64,000 bases of DNA, from contig NZ_CP150917.1 of the NCBI RefSeq assembly GCF_039908645.1, forward strand, positions 4,475,501-4,539,500, read 5' to 3'. This DNA comes from Pseudomonas helvetica. GTDB taxonomy: Bacteria; Pseudomonadota; Gammaproteobacteria; Pseudomonadales; Pseudomonadaceae. The notes beneath the pieces were generated by a model, which worked only from the letters and a program-made list of their open reading frames with translations, did no database searches and was not told the origin of the DNA. Positions 37,484-47,808 of the stretch are shown here, in pieces (position 1 is the stretch's first letter; the number at the start of each line of letters is the position of its first letter). A program made the position numbers and the translations under genes.

Positions 37484-38136
37484 ACTCAACGTCCTTAATC
37501 CTCACTCTCTGAAAGGTTAACTACAGAAAACGGAGTTCGTTTATATTCTGGTCGCCTTGCACCTCTTTCAGATGCAAAGTCGAGGGGTTGAATTCTTGCG
37601 AAACCATCGAGCAGTTCGCTTGTGCTACGGCCGTTCCGCCGTTAATGGCCATTACATTTGACCCGAGCTGTAGAGGCTCGCTCGGCCAGAAATGCATATC
37701 CACGCATTCTACAGCTAACACCATTTTTTACGAACAACTCACAACCCCGAATCTGAATCTCGATCAAAGGCCAATCGGAGACCTGGTCTGGCGCCGGCTA
37801 ACCCGTCCCAAACCTAACGATAAGGCCCGAAACCACAGATTTTTTAGCGAGTGAATCACCTTCGAGCATGGCACTCACCAAAGCCCGGTCCTGCACTCCA
37901 CGGAGCTATCGGATCGACCTCAAAATGCTGGCGGAACAGAACACGCCAAATCCGAGAGGCCGGCGTAAAGCTTCGATCAATCAGCTCATGTGTCCAGCAG
38001 CTTTGGCAAATACTGAGCATAAACAACGCTTTTCAGTCGCACAGCCTGAACATCGAGTTCAACCGGTGTGATCCGACCAAATTATAAGCAATCCAGTCCA
38101 GCCAAGCGATCTTCAGCCCCAGGAACTGCTCAACGG
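37484..38136. other. Non-coding stretch upstream of the manC operon
   Basis: About 650 bases with no convincing gene on either strand; the open frames here have no recognisable family. The region should hold the promoter and leader of the long manC-led operon. A GGCCGTAGC element resembling the ops core is noted at 37622-37640 (minus strand). Decayed coding DNA from the neighbouring rmlD relic may extend into it. Confidence 0.5.
37622..37640 (-). promoter_or_regulatory. Possible ops/JUMPstart-like element
   Basis: On the minus strand the leader of manC reads GGCGGAACGGCCGTAGCAC. The part GGCCGTAGC differs by one base from GGCGGTAGC, the core of the ops element that recruits RfaH to long polysaccharide operons. 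It lies about 140 bases before the manC start, a usual place. The match is short, so this is only a candidate. Confidence 0.25.
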
Positions 38137-38485
38137 TATGGATCCTTATCCATTGGATTCACGGCGACCACGGTCAACGCCTCACCGCACCTACGCGCAA
38201 AGTCGACAACATGACAAACATAGCCGCACCCGAAGATTTCACCATCCACGACCAAGCGATAACCACCGCCAAACCCCGGATGTTCGACACCTCAAAACCG
38301 CCATCATTACGACATCAGTCATGAGAGCAACGCCAGTTACGCATACCAATCTGATCAGCAATTACACTCAAAGTTTCCTGATCTTTGCTCAGGCGCAGCA
38401 TCGTCTTGGCGAAATTATTACCGCGAGCCTCACAAATCCAACCCGTACGAAAAATCAGGTATTTGCAGCCGGAACGGGTTTCGCC
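38137..38485 (-). pseudogene. rmlD: Relic of rmlD (dTDP-4-dehydrorhamnose reductase)
   Basis: Minus-strand pieces match the second half of RmlD in order but in three frames: YLIFRTGWICEARGNNFAKT and MLRLSKDQETLSVIADQIG (known form YLIFRTSWVY...GNNFAKTMLRL...VVxDQxGAPT), then LMTDVVMMAVLR, then GGYRLVVDGEIF and VVDFARRCGEALTVVAVNP. There is no start, the N-terminal half is absent and frameshifts separate the blocks. Rhamnose genes commonly sit near lapA/ihfB in related strains, so this marks a lost rml cluster. Confidence 0.7.
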
Positions 38486-38493
38486 TGATTCCA

Positions 38494-38733
38494 TCAAGCC
38501 AGATGTTTACGCCTTGCTTTGCCGACGCGCCCGACAAGCCACCCAAGACAAGGGCCAAGCAACATTCCGAGCAGCAGTGCAATGACCGTGACTACCGAGA
38601 CCGGCAACTGTGGCCCTGCCCACCCCAGGAACAACAATGAAACTGACTGCTGATTCTCCAGCACGAATGCCAATACTGCCAAAACCAGCAACAACACAAA
38701 GACTCCGAGGAGTACGCGTTTGAGATTACGCAT
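38494..38733 (-). CDS. lapA: LapA-family (DUF1049) inner membrane protein
   Basis: A 79-residue membrane protein with two helices (VLLGVFVLLLVLAVLAFVLEN and VVTVIALLLGMLLGPCLGWLVG) and a basic end (KARRKHLA). This is the DUF1049 pattern of LapA (YciS), which with LapB helps control LpxC level and lipopolysaccharide assembly in E. coli. No lapB follows in this window. It lies 24 bases behind ihfB, so both are probably in one transcript. The ihfB-lapA junction marks the edge of the variable polysaccharide locus. Confidence 0.85.
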   Translation of the reverse strand: MRNLKRVLLGVFVLLLVLAVLAFVLENQQSVSLLFLGWAGPQLPVSVVTVIALLLGMLLGPCLGWLVGRVGKARRKHLA

Positions 38734-38757
38734 GAATCGCTCTCTGAATGACGACTG

Positions 38758-39054
38758 TCAAAGCCCCTCCTCCTCATCCTCATTCACCCGATCCCGGAGC
38801 TCTTTGCCCGGTTTGAAATGAGGAACGAATTTACCGTCGAGGCTGACGGATTGGCCGGTCTTTGGGTTACGGCCGACGCGCGGTGCACGATAGTGTAAAG
38901 AGAAGCTGCCAAAGCCACGGATTTCGATTCGATCACCGGTAGCCAGGCACTGGGACATTTGCTCAAGCATGGTCTTGATGGCCAGCTCCACATCCTTGGA
39001 TGAGAGTAGCCCTTGATGGGTGACAATTCGTTCGATCAACTCCGACTTCGTCAT
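38758..39054 (-). CDS. ihfB: Integration host factor subunit beta
   Basis: DNA-bending nucleoid protein, 98 residues, partner of Ihf[36 protein letters not shown] starts the HU/IHF fold; the arm has [33 protein letters not shown] with the intercalating proline region RNPKTG. Its acidic tail (NEDEEEGL) is common in Pseudomonas IhfB. It follows rpsA in the classical order cmk-rpsA-ihfB. In P. aeruginosa this gene (himD) borders the O-antigen locus, as it does here. Confidence 0.97.
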   Translation of the reverse strand: MTKSELIERIVTHQGLLSSKDVELAIKTMLEQMSQCLATGDRIEIRGFGSFSLHYRAPRVGRNPKTGQSVSLDGKFVPHFKPGKELRDRVNEDEEEGL

Positions 39055-39227
39055 ATTTTTCCCTTCTTTTTCAAGCAGCTAGATCAGCGCTTCAAAGGTT
39101 TTAGCATGCTCGAAGGGTTTTGAACAGCCTATATATTGACTTATCTATATTCCCTGACAGACACCGCAAAGCTCGCTTCTCGGAGACCGACACCCCCACC
39201 CTTCCACCACAGAGGCAAACCGAACCG

Positions 39228-39509
39228 TCACCTGCAAACCACCAGCATGACGCGAGTGAGGTATCCGGCCGGGTTCCACCCGAATAGATAATCCTCTTCC
39301 TCCTCCTTAGCATCACTGGACCTGCCAATGACCTTGTACCCCTCCACCCCACACTCTCTTGCAGCACGCTTGTAACACTTATCCCAACCTGATCCGAGCC
39401 CCGAACAATCGATCTCGATACCACTCACGCCGCGCACTACGTGAGTCTTGGCACTAGTCGTACACCCCACCAAGACCAAGACTGCCAATGCAACAATGAG
39501 CTTGTTCAT
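39228..39509 (-). CDS. Small predicted lipoprotein, unknown function
   Basis: A 93-residue protein with a lipoprotein signal: MNKLIVALAVLVLVGC, with the lipobox LVGC and Cys16 as the lipid anchor. The mature part is polar with four more cysteines (IDCSGLGSGWDKCYKRAARECG... and the last VVCR), which may form disulfides, and an acidic run DAKEEEEDY. It resembles short uncharacterised Pseudomonas lipoproteins whose core reads GWDKCYxxA. It lies between rpsA and ihfB on the same strand. Function not recognised. Confidence 0.7.
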   Translation of the reverse strand: MNKLIVALAVLVLVGCTTSAKTHVVRGVSGIEIDCSGLGSGWDKCYKRAARECGVEGYKVIGRSSDAKEEEEDYLFGWNPAGYLTRVMLVVCR

Positions 39510-39660
39510 TCCCTTCCTTAATGCCAGGAGTCACACCCGACGAATGCTCGGTTCAAGCTAAAGCCTAGCTCCAGATAGGCAATTGATACACCCAAACAAC
39601 AGACCACCTTATTCCCGCATTGTTTCCCCAGCACCCCGACAACCTCAAATTTCAGGCACA

Positions 39661-39689
39661 AAAAAGGGCGACCGAAGTCGCCCTTTTTC
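39661..39689 (-). terminator. Intrinsic terminator of rpsA
   Basis: A near-perfect stem AAAAAGGGCGAC / GTCGCCCTTTTT with a four-base CGAA loop, placed 17 bases beyond the rpsA stop. Flanking A/T runs give a U tail on the minus-strand transcript. Confidence 0.92.
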
Positions 39690-39705
39690 TATGGTCTGAC
39701 AGAAC

Positions 39706-41397
39706 TTAGTTCTGTTTTTCCATTTGTGCACGCAGCAGAGCACCAAGAGTGGTGTCAACTGGAGCATCCGAAGCAGCTGGCTTGTCGCGCAGGCTCTGGA
39801 TTGCTTCCTTCTCGTCTTCAACGTCTTTCGACTTGATCGAGAGCTGGATTACACGGCTCTTGCGGTCAACGCTGATGATCTTGGCTTCAACTTCTTCGCC
39901 TTCTTTCAGAACGTTGCGCGCATCTTCGATGCGGTCACGGCTGATTTCGGAGGCTTTCAGAGTAGCTTCGATATCGGTAGCCAAAGTGATGATGGCGCCT
40001 TTAGCGTCAACTTCTTTCACGATGCCTTTAACGATTGCGCCTTTGTCGTTCTCTTGAACGTACTCGGAGAACGGATCGCTTTCCAGTTGCTTGATACCCA
40101 GGGAGATACGCTCGCGCTCTGGGTCAACCGACAGGATAACGGTGTCCAGCTCGTCGCCCTTCTTGAAGCGACGTACGGCTTCTTCGCCCACTTCGTTCCA
40201 GGAGATGTCGGACAGGTGAACCAGGCCGTCGATGCCACCGTCCAGACCAATGAAGATACCGAAATCGGTGATCGACTTGATGGTGCCGGAGATTTTATCG
40301 CCCTTGTTGAACTGGCCAGAGAAATCTTCCCATGGGTTAGATTTGCACTGCTTGATGCCCAGGGAGATACGACGACGCTCTTCGTCGATGTCCAGAACCA
40401 TAACTTCCACTTCGTCGCCGACTTGTACGACTTTCGAAGGGTGGATGTTCTTGTTGGTCCAGTCCATTTCGGAAACGTGTACCAGACCTTCAACGCCTTC
40501 TTCCAGCTCAGCGAAGCAGCCGTAGTCGGTCAGGTTGGTTACACGCGCGGTAACGCGAGTGCTTTCTGGGTAACGGGCTTTGATAGCAACCCATGGATCT
40601 TCGCCCAGTTGCTTCAGGCCCAGGGAAACACGATTGCGCTCGCGATCGTACTTCAGAACCTTGACATCGATCTCGTCGCCAACGTTGACGATTTCGGAAG
40701 GATGCTTGATACGCTTCCAAGCCATGTCGGTAATGTGCAGCAGGCCATCGACGCCACCCAGATCGACGAATGCGCCGTAATCGGTGAGGTTTTTGACGAT
40801 ACCTTTGACTTGTTGACCTTCCTGCAGGGATTCCAGCAGAGCTTCACGCTCAGCGGAGTTCTCGGCTTCGAGGACGCTACGACGGGAAACGACAACGTTG
40901 TTGCGTTTCTGGTCGAGTTTGATGACCTTGAATTCCAGCTCTTTGCCTTCCAGGTGCGTGGTGTCGCGCACTGGACGGACGTCAACCAGAGAACCAGGCA
41001 GGAACGCACGGATGCCGTTAACGTCGACAGTGAAGCCGCCTTTAACCTTACCGTTGATAACGCCCTTGACCACTTCTTCGGCTGCGAAGGCTGCTTCCAG
41101 AACGATCCAGCATTCAGCGCGCTTGGCTTTTTCACGGGACAGCTTGGTTTCACCAAAGCCGTCTTCAACCGAATCCAGCGCAACGTGAACTTCGTCACCG
41201 ACGTTGATATTCAGTTCGCCAGCGTCGTTGTAGAACTGCTCAAGCGGGATGAGTGCTTCAGACTTCAGGCCAGCGTGAACGGTTACCCAGCGAGCTTGGT
41301 AATCGATATCAACGATAACACCGGTGATGATGGAGCCTGCCTGAAGGTTCAGGGTTTTTAGGCTTTCTTCAAAGAGTTCCGCAAAGCTTTCGCTCAT
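39706..41397 (-). CDS. rpsA: 30S ribosomal protein S1
   Basis: RNA-binding ribosomal protein that unfolds and docks mRNA on the 30S subunit. At 563 residues it matches the six-domain S1 of gammaproteobacteria (about 557 in E. coli). The six OB repeats are visible: [138 protein letters not shown] and [18 protein letters not shown]. It lies behind cmk, as in most Proteobacteria, with a 121-base gap that may contain its own promoter. Confidence 0.98.
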   Translation of the reverse strand: MSESFAELFEESLKTLNLQAGSIITGVIVDIDYQARWVTVHAGLKSEALIPLEQFYNDAGELNINVGDEVHVALDSVEDGFGETKLSREKAKRAECWIVLEAAFAAEEVVKGVINGKVKGGFTVDVNGIRAFLPGSLVDVRPVRDTTHLEGKELEFKVIKLDQKRNNVVVSRRSVLEAENSAEREALLESLQEGQQVKGIVKNLTDYGAFVDLGGVDGLLHITDMAWKRIKHPSEIVNVGDEIDVKVLKYDRERNRVSLGLKQLGEDPWVAIKARYPESTRVTARVTNLTDYGCFAELEEGVEGLVHVSEMDWTNKNIHPSKVVQVGDEVEVMVLDIDEERRRISLGIKQCKSNPWEDFSGQFNKGDKISGTIKSITDFGIFIGLDGGIDGLVHLSDISWNEVGEEAVRRFKKGDELDTVILSVDPERERISLGIKQLESDPFSEYVQENDKGAIVKGIVKEVDAKGAIITLATDIEATLKASEISRDRIEDARNVLKEGEEVEAKIISVDRKSRVIQLSIKSKDVEDEKEAIQSLRDKPAASDAPVDTTLGALLRAQMEKQN

Positions 41398-41518
41398 TTT
41401 AATTCCTGTTGATAAGGGCGAAGAATACGCCCATCTGCCACATCCCAGACAATGTGGGTTACGTTTATATAAAAGAAACGCCGCAAGACTATGACTGGTC
41501 CCCTGCGGTGCTTCTTGG

Positions 41519-42208
41519 TCACCCGGCGATATCGCGAATGGCGATCTCGCTCATGATGCGTTCCAGCACCTGCTCGATGGACAACTCCGTGGAATCCAGC
41601 TGTATGGCGTCGACCGCCGGCTTGAGCGGGGCTACCGCTCGCTGGGTGTCGCGCTCATCGCGCACACGGATCTCATCTAGCAGACTCGACAGACTAACAC
41701 CCTCGACTTTGCCCTTCAACTGCAAATAACGTCGGCGCGCCCGTTCCTCGGCGCTGGCGGTCAGAAAAATCTTCAGCGGCGCGTCGGGAAATACAACGGT
41801 GCCCATGTCGCGGCCATCAGCCACCAACCCCGGCGCCTCCTGAAATGCCCGCTGGCGCTGCAGCAAGGCGTCACGCACGGCAGGCAGTGCCGCCACTTGC
41901 GAGGCCCATGCACCAACCTGCTCGTTGCGCAAATCGTCAGTGACATCATCACCTTCAAGGATGATGCGCTGCGGATGACCTTCGGTCGCCCCGATGAACT
42001 GCACATCGAGATGAGCGGCCAACAGCTTCAGCGACTCTTCGTTGGTCAGGTCGACACCATGATTGCGCGCAGCGAATGCCAGCAAACGGTACAACGCACC
42101 GGAATCCAGCAAGCACCAACCCAGGCGCTTGGCGAGAATCCCGGCGATGGTGCCCTTGCCCGAGCCGCTCGGTCCGTCGATGGTGATTACCGGAGCGTGG
42201 CTGGTCAC
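41519..42208 (-). CDS. cmk: Cytidylate kinase
   Basis: Phosphorylates CMP and dCMP to the diphosphates. The 229-residue enzyme starts [31 protein letters not shown], containing the P-loop, followed by [13 protein letters not shown] and the CMP-binding [23 protein letters not shown]; the lid region is [13 protein letters not shown]. The GTG at 42208 overlaps the aroA stop (GTGA), so translation is coupled to tyrA-aroA. Upstream in-frame residues up to 42292 lie inside aroA and are not part of the family. Confidence 0.96.
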   Translation of the reverse strand: MTSHAPVITIDGPSGSGKGTIAGILAKRLGWCLLDSGALYRLLAFAARNHGVDLTNEESLKLLAAHLDVQFIGATEGHPQRIILEGDDVTDDLRNEQVGAWASQVAALPAVRDALLQRQRAFQEAPGLVADGRDMGTVVFPDAPLKIFLTASAEERARRRYLQLKGKVEGVSLSSLLDEIRVRDERDTQRAVAPLKPAVDAIQLDSTELSIEQVLERIMSEIAIRDIAG

Positions 42209-44448
42209 GACTGAGCCTCTTGAGCAACACGAATACCGACTTGCGCGCACAACGCGAGGAAGTTCGGGAAGGAGGTCGCAACGTTGGCGCAATCATGGAT
42301 ACGGATCGGTGCATTGGCACGCAACGATGCAACGCTGAACGCCATGGCAATCCGGTGATCGCCGTGACCATGCACTTCGCCGCCGCCAATCTGGCTGCCG
42401 TCGATGATGATGCCGTCCGGCGTTGGCTCGCACTTGACGCCCAGCGCCAGCAAACCATCCGCCATCACCTGGATACGATCCGACTCCTTGACCCGCAACT
42501 CTTCCGCGCCGCGCAAAATAGTCCGACCTTCTGCACAGGCCGCCGCCACGAACAGTACCGGGAACTCGTCGATGGCCAGCGGAACCAGCGCTTCAGGAAT
42601 TTCGATACCCTTAAGCTTAGCTGCCCGCACGCGTAAATCAGCCACTGGCTCACCACCGACTTCACGCTGGTTTTCCAAAGTGATATCGGCGCCCATCAGA
42701 CGCAGGATGTCGATCACACCGGTACGGGTCGGGTTGATCCCCACGTGCTCGAGCACCAACTCCGAACCCTCGGCAATCGACGCCGCGACCAGGAAGAATG
42801 CCGACGAGGAGATATCGCCCGGCACTTCAATGTGCGTCGCGCTCAGCTTGTGGCCGGATTCGACCGACGCGGTGGCGCCGTTGACGGTAACCGGGTAGCC
42901 GAAGCCACGCAGCATACGCTCGGTATGGTCACGGGTCGGAGCAGGTTCGGTGACGGTGGTCTTGCCCTCGGCGTACAGACCCGCCAACAGCAGGCAGGAT
43001 TTAACCTGGGCGCTGGCCATCGGCATGGTGTAGGTCAGGCCCTTGAGCTTGTTGCCGCCACGAATGGTCATCGGCGGACGACCTTCTGCCGCCGTCTCGA
43101 TCACCGCACCCATTTCGCGCAGCGGGTTGGCCACACGATTCATCGGACGCTTGGACAGCGACGCATCGCCCGTCAAGGTGCTGTCGAAGTCCTGCGCAGC
43201 CAGCAAGCCGGACAATAGACGCATCGACGTACCCGAGTTGCCCAGATAGATCGGGCCGGGAGCCGGTTTCAAGCCATGCAGGCCGACACCGTGGATGGTC
43301 ACGCGACCATGGTGCGGACCTTCGATCACGACACCCATGTCACGGAAGGCCTGCAAGGTCGCCAGGGCATCTTCACCCTCGAGGAAACCTTCGACTTCGG
43401 TAACGCCTTCAGCGAGGGAGCCGAGCATGATCGAACGGTGGGAAATTGATTTGTCGCCCGGTACACGAATCCGCCCACTCAGGCGGCCACCAGGATTTGC
43501 CAGGAAAATCAGATCGTTGGAGTTCATAGCGTCCACATAGGCCCGGCGGGCCAGGATTTTACTGAAATGCTCGCGGGCAACCCGGGCGCGCGTAAAGACG
43601 CCCAACAGTTGGTGCCCGTCCCCTGCATCGACCGCGTCGCGCAAGGCGTCGAGATCGCTGCGAAATGTATCGAGTGTGCGCAGGACAGCTTCGCGATTGG
43701 CGAGGAAGATGTCGTGCCACATGACCGGGTCACTGCCGGCGATTCTCGTGAAATCGCGGAAACCGCCGGCAGCGTAACGGAAGATTTCCAGATTTTCACT
43801 GCGTTTAGCCAACGAATCGACCAAACCGAATGCCAGCAGGTGCGGCAAATGACTGGTCGCCGCCAGCACTTCGTCGTGACGCTCAACCTGCATGTGCTCG
43901 ACATCGGCACCCAATTCACGCCAGAGCCGGTCGACACCTGCCAGTGCAGCCGGATCGGTTTGTTCAAGCGGTGTCAGAATCACTTTGTGTCGACGGAACA
44001 ACTGAGCATTGGAAGCCTCAACCCCGCTCTGCTCGGAACCGGCGATCGGATGCCCTGGAACGAAGCGTGCCGGCATGCCACCGAAGGCTTCGGTCGCTGC
44101 GCGCACCACATTGCCTTTGGCACTGCCGACATCGGTCAGAATCGCCGCCCCCAGGTCCATGCCAGCCAACAGCACCAGCAGTTTCTCCATCGCCAGGATC
44201 GGCACCGCCAGCTGAATCACATCGGCGCCGCAGCACGCGGTAGCGAGGTCGTCTTCACAACGGTCCACCACGCCCAGCTCAACCGCCAGTTTTCGCGATT
44301 GCGGATCGAGGTCAACACCCACCACTTCGCGGCACAACCCGCTTTCACGCAGGCCCTTGGCGAACGAACCACCGATCAGCCCGAGACCGATCACCACCAG
44401 GCGACCGATCATAGGCACAGCAGGTTGCACGGCGATGACATCAACCAC
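42205..44448 (-). CDS. tyrA-aroA: Fused prephenate/arogenate dehydrogenase and EPSP synthase
   Basis: A 747-residue two-domain enzyme of aromatic amino-acid synthesis. Residues about 1-305 are TyrA: the NAD loop [41 protein letters not shown] and the late [16 protein letters not shown]. Residues about 315-747 are AroA (3-phosphoshikimate 1-carboxyvinyltransferase): [57 protein letters not shown] and [15 protein letters not shown]. This fusion is well known in Pseudomonas. The start overlaps the end of hisC; the stop overlaps cmk. Confidence 0.97.
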   Translation of the reverse strand: MVDVIAVQPAVPMIGRLVVIGLGLIGGSFAKGLRESGLCREVVGVDLDPQSRKLAVELGVVDRCEDDLATACCGADVIQLAVPILAMEKLLVLLAGMDLGAAILTDVGSAKGNVVRAATEAFGGMPARFVPGHPIAGSEQSGVEASNAQLFRRHKVILTPLEQTDPAALAGVDRLWRELGADVEHMQVERHDEVLAATSHLPHLLAFGLVDSLAKRSENLEIFRYAAGGFRDFTRIAGSDPVMWHDIFLANREAVLRTLDTFRSDLDALRDAVDAGDGHQLLGVFTRARVAREHFSKILARRAYVDAMNSNDLIFLANPGGRLSGRIRVPGDKSISHRSIMLGSLAEGVTEVEGFLEGEDALATLQAFRDMGVVIEGPHHGRVTIHGVGLHGLKPAPGPIYLGNSGTSMRLLSGLLAAQDFDSTLTGDASLSKRPMNRVANPLREMGAVIETAAEGRPPMTIRGGNKLKGLTYTMPMASAQVKSCLLLAGLYAEGKTTVTEPAPTRDHTERMLRGFGYPVTVNGATASVESGHKLSATHIEVPGDISSSAFFLVAASIAEGSELVLEHVGINPTRTGVIDILRLMGADITLENQREVGGEPVADLRVRAAKLKGIEIPEALVPLAIDEFPVLFVAAACAEGRTILRGAEELRVKESDRIQVMADGLLALGVKCEPTPDGIIIDGSQIGGGEVHGHGDHRIAMAFSVASLRANAPIRIHDCANVATSFPNFLALCAQVGIRVAQEAQS

Positions 44449-45553
44449 GGGCCAGAACCTTGGCCAGCGCCTCGAGGAAGCGACTGTTTTCAGCCGGTAG
44501 ACCGATGGTGATGCGCAAGTGATTCGGCATGCCGTAATTGGCCACCGGACGCACGATCACACCTTCATGCAGCAAACCCTGGAAAACCGGCGCCGCAACG
44601 CGCCCCAGATCGACACAGATGAAGTTGCCCTTGGAAGGAATCCAGCTCAGCCCCAACTCACGAAAACCTGCTTCGAGCTGCTGCATGCCGGACTCGTTCA
44701 GACGACGGCTTTCAGCCAGGTATTCATCGTCCTGCAACGCTGCGCAGGCTGCTGCCAGGGCCAGGCTGTTGACGTTGAATGGCTGACGCACACGGTTCAA
44801 CACATCGGCGACCACTGCGGTCGACAAGCCATAACCCACACGCAGCGCAGCCAGACCGTAGGCCTTGGAGAAGGTCCGGGAAACCAGCAGGTTCGGGTAC
44901 GCCGCGAGGAAATCCAGACCATCCGGCAGGTCGCTGCCTTCGGCGTATTCGATGTACGCCTCATCCAGCACCACCAGCACGCGCTCAGGCACGTCCTGCA
45001 GAAACTCGTCCAGCGCCTCGGCGTCGAACCAGGTTCCGGTCGGGTTGTTCGGGTTGGCGATGAACACCACGCGGGTGTTGCTGTCGATGGCTTCAAGCAT
45101 CGCCGACAGGTCATGACCCCAGTCCTTGGCTGGAATCACTCGCGCCTCGGCACCCACCGCCTGAGTGACGATCGGGTAGACGGCAAACGCGTGCTCACTG
45201 AAGACCGCATTCAGACCTGGCGCCAGATAGGCACGCGCGACCAGCTCCAGAATGTCGTTGGAGCCGTTGCCCAACGTCACTTGATTGAGCTCGACCCGGC
45301 ACTGCTCAGCCAGCAGGGTTTTCAGCGCAAACCCGTTGCCGTCTGGATAGCGAGTCAGCTCAGCCAGTTCTTCGCGAATCGCCGCCAGCGCCTTGGGACT
45401 GGCACCCAGCGGGTTTTCGTTGCTCGCCAGCTTGACGATTTTTGCCGGATCGATGTCCAGCTCGCGGGCCAGTTCGTCCACGGGTTTGCCCGGAACGTAA
45501 GGCGAAAGTTGTTGCACGCCCGGCTGTGCCAGAGCGAGGAAGTCGCCACTCAT
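44441..45553 (-). CDS. hisC: Histidinol-phosphate / aromatic aminotransferase
   Basis: PLP-dependent class I/II aminotransferase, 370 residues. The PLP-binding lysine is in SRTFSKAYGLAALRVGYG; other family marks are LASNENPLGASPKAL, LGNGSNDILELVARAYL, IANPNNPTGTWF and VVLDEAYIEYAEGSDLPD. Its place between pheA and tyrA-aroA, as for hisC2 in P. aeruginosa, suggests that it works mainly on aromatic keto acids (or both pathways) and is not the his-operon enzyme. ATG at 45553 is used, six bases inside the longest frame. Confidence 0.93.
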   Translation of the reverse strand: MSGDFLALAQPGVQQLSPYVPGKPVDELARELDIDPAKIVKLASNENPLGASPKALAAIREELAELTRYPDGNGFALKTLLAEQCRVELNQVTLGNGSNDILELVARAYLAPGLNAVFSEHAFAVYPIVTQAVGAEARVIPAKDWGHDLSAMLEAIDSNTRVVFIANPNNPTGTWFDAEALDEFLQDVPERVLVVLDEAYIEYAEGSDLPDGLDFLAAYPNLLVSRTFSKAYGLAALRVGYGLSTAVVADVLNRVRQPFNVNSLALAAACAALQDDEYLAESRRLNESGMQQLEAGFRELGLSWIPSKGNFICVDLGRVAAPVFQGLLHEGVIVRPVANYGMPNHLRITIGLPAENSRFLEALAKVLARG

Positions 45554-45564
45554 TATCAACGCCT

Positions 45565-46659
45565 TTAGAGAACTGCTTTCGGGTAGGAACCCAACACTTT
45601 AAGTGCTACCGCTTCCTGACTGATTTTCTCCAGCACCGCTTTTATCAGCGGGTCGCGGTGGTGGCCGACGAAATCGATGAAGAACACGTAGGTCCACTTG
45701 CCGCTGCGCGATGGACGGGTTTCGATTCGCGTCAGGTCGATGCCATTGTCATGGAACGGCACCAGCAACTCGTGAAGCGCGCCAGGTTTGTTGCTCATCG
45801 AGACGATGATCGACGTTTTGTCGTCGCCGGTCGGTGGCACTTCCTGGCTGCCGATCATCAGGAATCGCGTGGAGTTGTCCGGGCGATCCTCGATTTTTTC
45901 GGCCAGACGGGTCAAACCGTACAAGCCTGCCGCCATGTCGCCGGCAATCGCCGCCGAGTTCCACTCACCCTTGACCCGTTTGGCCGCTTCGGCGTTGCTC
46001 GATACCGCCACGCGCTCAACGTTCGGGTAATGAGCGTCCAGCCACTTGCGGCACTGCGCCAGGGACTGGGCATGGGAATAAATGCGGCTGATGCTGTCGG
46101 TCTTGGTGTTTTCACCCACCAGCAAGTGGTGGTGAATGCGCAGCTCGACTTCGCCACAGATAACCATGTCGTGTTCGAGGAAGCTGTCGAGGGTGTGGTT
46201 GACCGCACCCTCGGTGGAGTTTTCCACAGGCACCACGCCAAAGTTCACCGCTCCGGCAGCCACTTCACGGAACACTTCGTCGATCGCCGCCATTGGCTTG
46301 CTGATCACCGCATGGCCAAAGTGCTTCATGGCCGCCGCTTGAGTGAAGGTTCCTTCAGGGCCGAGGTAGGCCACTTTCAGTGGCTGCTCGAGCGCCAGGC
46401 ACGAGGACATGATTTCACGGAACAACCGCGCCATCTCTTCGTTACCCAGCGGCCCCTGGTTGCGCTCCATTACGCGCTTGAGCACCTGAGCCTCACGCTC
46501 AGGACGATAGAACACCGGCACTTCGCCTTCGGCCAGCGTAGCCATCTTTACTCGCGCGACTTCCTGGGCGCAGCGTGCACGCTCACTGATCAGCTCGAGG
46601 ATTTTTTCGTCCAGAGCATCAATGCGCAGGCGCAGTGCCTTGAGTTCTTGCTCAGACAT
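45565..46659 (-). CDS. pheA: Chorismate mutase / prephenate dehydratase (P-protein)
   Basis: Bifunctional enzyme leading to phenylpyruvate, 364 residues. Residues 1-90 are the AroQ-type mutase (LKALRLRIDALDEKILELISERARCAQEVARVK, VFYRPEREAQVLKRV). The dehydratase domain follows (VAYLGPEGTFTQAAAMKHFG, VVPVENSTEGAVNHTLD, ATRFLMIG-like STRFLMIG). The C-terminal ACT domain (SMSNKPGALHELLVPFHDNGIDLTRIETRPSRSGKWTYVFFID) holds the feedback-control motif GALH/ESRP (here ETRPSR), so inhibition by phenylalanine is expected. It overlaps serC by one base. Confidence 0.97.
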   Translation of the reverse strand: MSEQELKALRLRIDALDEKILELISERARCAQEVARVKMATLAEGEVPVFYRPEREAQVLKRVMERNQGPLGNEEMARLFREIMSSCLALEQPLKVAYLGPEGTFTQAAAMKHFGHAVISKPMAAIDEVFREVAAGAVNFGVVPVENSTEGAVNHTLDSFLEHDMVICGEVELRIHHHLLVGENTKTDSISRIYSHAQSLAQCRKWLDAHYPNVERVAVSSNAEAAKRVKGEWNSAAIAGDMAAGLYGLTRLAEKIEDRPDNSTRFLMIGSQEVPPTGDDKTSIIVSMSNKPGALHELLVPFHDNGIDLTRIETRPSRSGKWTYVFFIDFVGHHRDPLIKAVLEKISQEAVALKVLGSYPKAVL

Positions 46660-47744
46660 TAGCCGTGTTCCTTCTCGAACTCTGCCATGTACGCCACCAG
46701 CGCGTTGACTGCGTTGATGTCGACGGCGTTGTAGATAGAGGCACGCATGCCGCCTACCGAACGGTGACCCTTGAGGTTCAGCAGTCCGCGTGCTTCAGCA
46801 CCGACCAGGAACGGCTTGTCGAGGCGATCGTCAGCCAGACGGAACGGCACGTTCATCCACGAGCGGTCAGTCTTGTTGATCGGGTTGCTGTACAAGCCGC
46901 TGGCATCAATGAAGTTGTACAGCGTGCGCTGCTTGACTTCATTGAGCTTGCCAATGGCCTCAACACCACCCTGCTCTTTCAGCCATTCGAACACAAGACC
47001 GGACAAGTACCAGGCCAGTGTTGGCGGGGTGTTGTACATCGAGCCGTTGTCGGCCGCGACCTTGTAGTCGAGCATGGTCGGGCAGAACGAACGGGCACGA
47101 CCCAACAGGTCTTCACGCACGATGTTGACGACGATGCCGCTCGGGCCGATGTTTTTCTGGGCACCGGCGTAGATCATGCCGAAACGCGAGATATCCACAG
47201 GGCGCGAGAGAATGTCCGAAGACATGTCGGCGACCAGCGGAACATCACCGGTTTCCGGGATCCACTGGAATTCCAGACCACCGATGGTTTCGTTCGGCGC
47301 GTAGTGCACGTAGGCCGCGTCTTGCGACAGCTTCCATTCGTTCTGGCCGGGAATTGCGAAATAGTCGTAAGGCTTGGCGGTCGCGGCGACGTTGACGTGG
47401 CCGTAGCGCTGCGCTTCTTCAATGGCTTTCTGCGACCAGATACCGGTGTCGATATAGTCGGCCTTGCCGTTTTCCGGCAACAGGTTCAGAGGAATCTGAG
47501 CAAATTGCTGGCTGGCGCCGCCTTGCAGAAACAGCACTTTATAGTTCGAGGGGATATTCAGCAGATCACGCAGATCCTGCTCGGCCTTGGTCGCAATGGA
47601 CACGAACTCATCGCTGCGATGGCTCATTTCCATGACCGAGAGACCCTTGCCATGCCAGTCGAGCAATTCCGACTGGGCACGCAACAGGACAGCTTCAGGC
47701 AGCGCAGCAGGACCTGCGCAGAAGTTATAGGCTCGTTTGCTCAC
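46659..47744 (-). CDS. serC: Phosphoserine aminotransferase
   Basis: Makes 3-phosphoserine from 3-phosphohydroxypyruvate and glutamate; also acts in pyridoxal phosphate synthesis. 361 residues, the usual length. The GTG start at 47744 gives [20 protein letters not shown]; the longer open frame upstream reads into the end of gyrA in another frame and is not family-like. The PLP lysine is in [46 protein letters not shown] and [16 protein letters not shown] are conserved. It sits 64 bases behind gyrA, first of the serC-pheA-hisC-tyrA/aroA-cmk-rpsA series. Confidence 0.97.
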   Translation of the reverse strand: MSKRAYNFCAGPAALPEAVLLRAQSELLDWHGKGLSVMEMSHRSDEFVSIATKAEQDLRDLLNIPSNYKVLFLQGGASQQFAQIPLNLLPENGKADYIDTGIWSQKAIEEAQRYGHVNVAATAKPYDYFAIPGQNEWKLSQDAAYVHYAPNETIGGLEFQWIPETGDVPLVADMSSDILSRPVDISRFGMIYAGAQKNIGPSGIVVNIVREDLLGRARSFCPTMLDYKVAADNGSMYNTPPTLAWYLSGLVFEWLKEQGGVEAIGKLNEVKQRTLYNFIDASGLYSNPINKTDRSWMNVPFRLADDRLDKPFLVGAEARGLLNLKGHRSVGGMRASIYNAVDINAVNALVAYMAEFEKEHG

Positions 47745-47808
47745 ATCCACTCTCGCTATGCATTCACGGTAGCGGACAGAGCAAACACTCTGCCCTGCTA
47801 CGATTTGG

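Noticed and set aside
38138..38488. A 116-codon plus-strand frame in the lapA-manC gap
   Set aside because: Low-complexity translation without relatives; the minus strand here carries RmlD-like blocks, so this is a shadow of the relic.
39724..41361. A 545-codon open frame opposite rpsA
   Set aside because: Repetitive, family-free translation caused by the S1 repeats read backwards; rpsA with its terminator explains the region.
43567..44511. Long plus-strand frames opposite tyrA-aroA, hisC, pheA and serC
   Set aside because: No start context, no family and full overlap with certain enzymes on the other strand.
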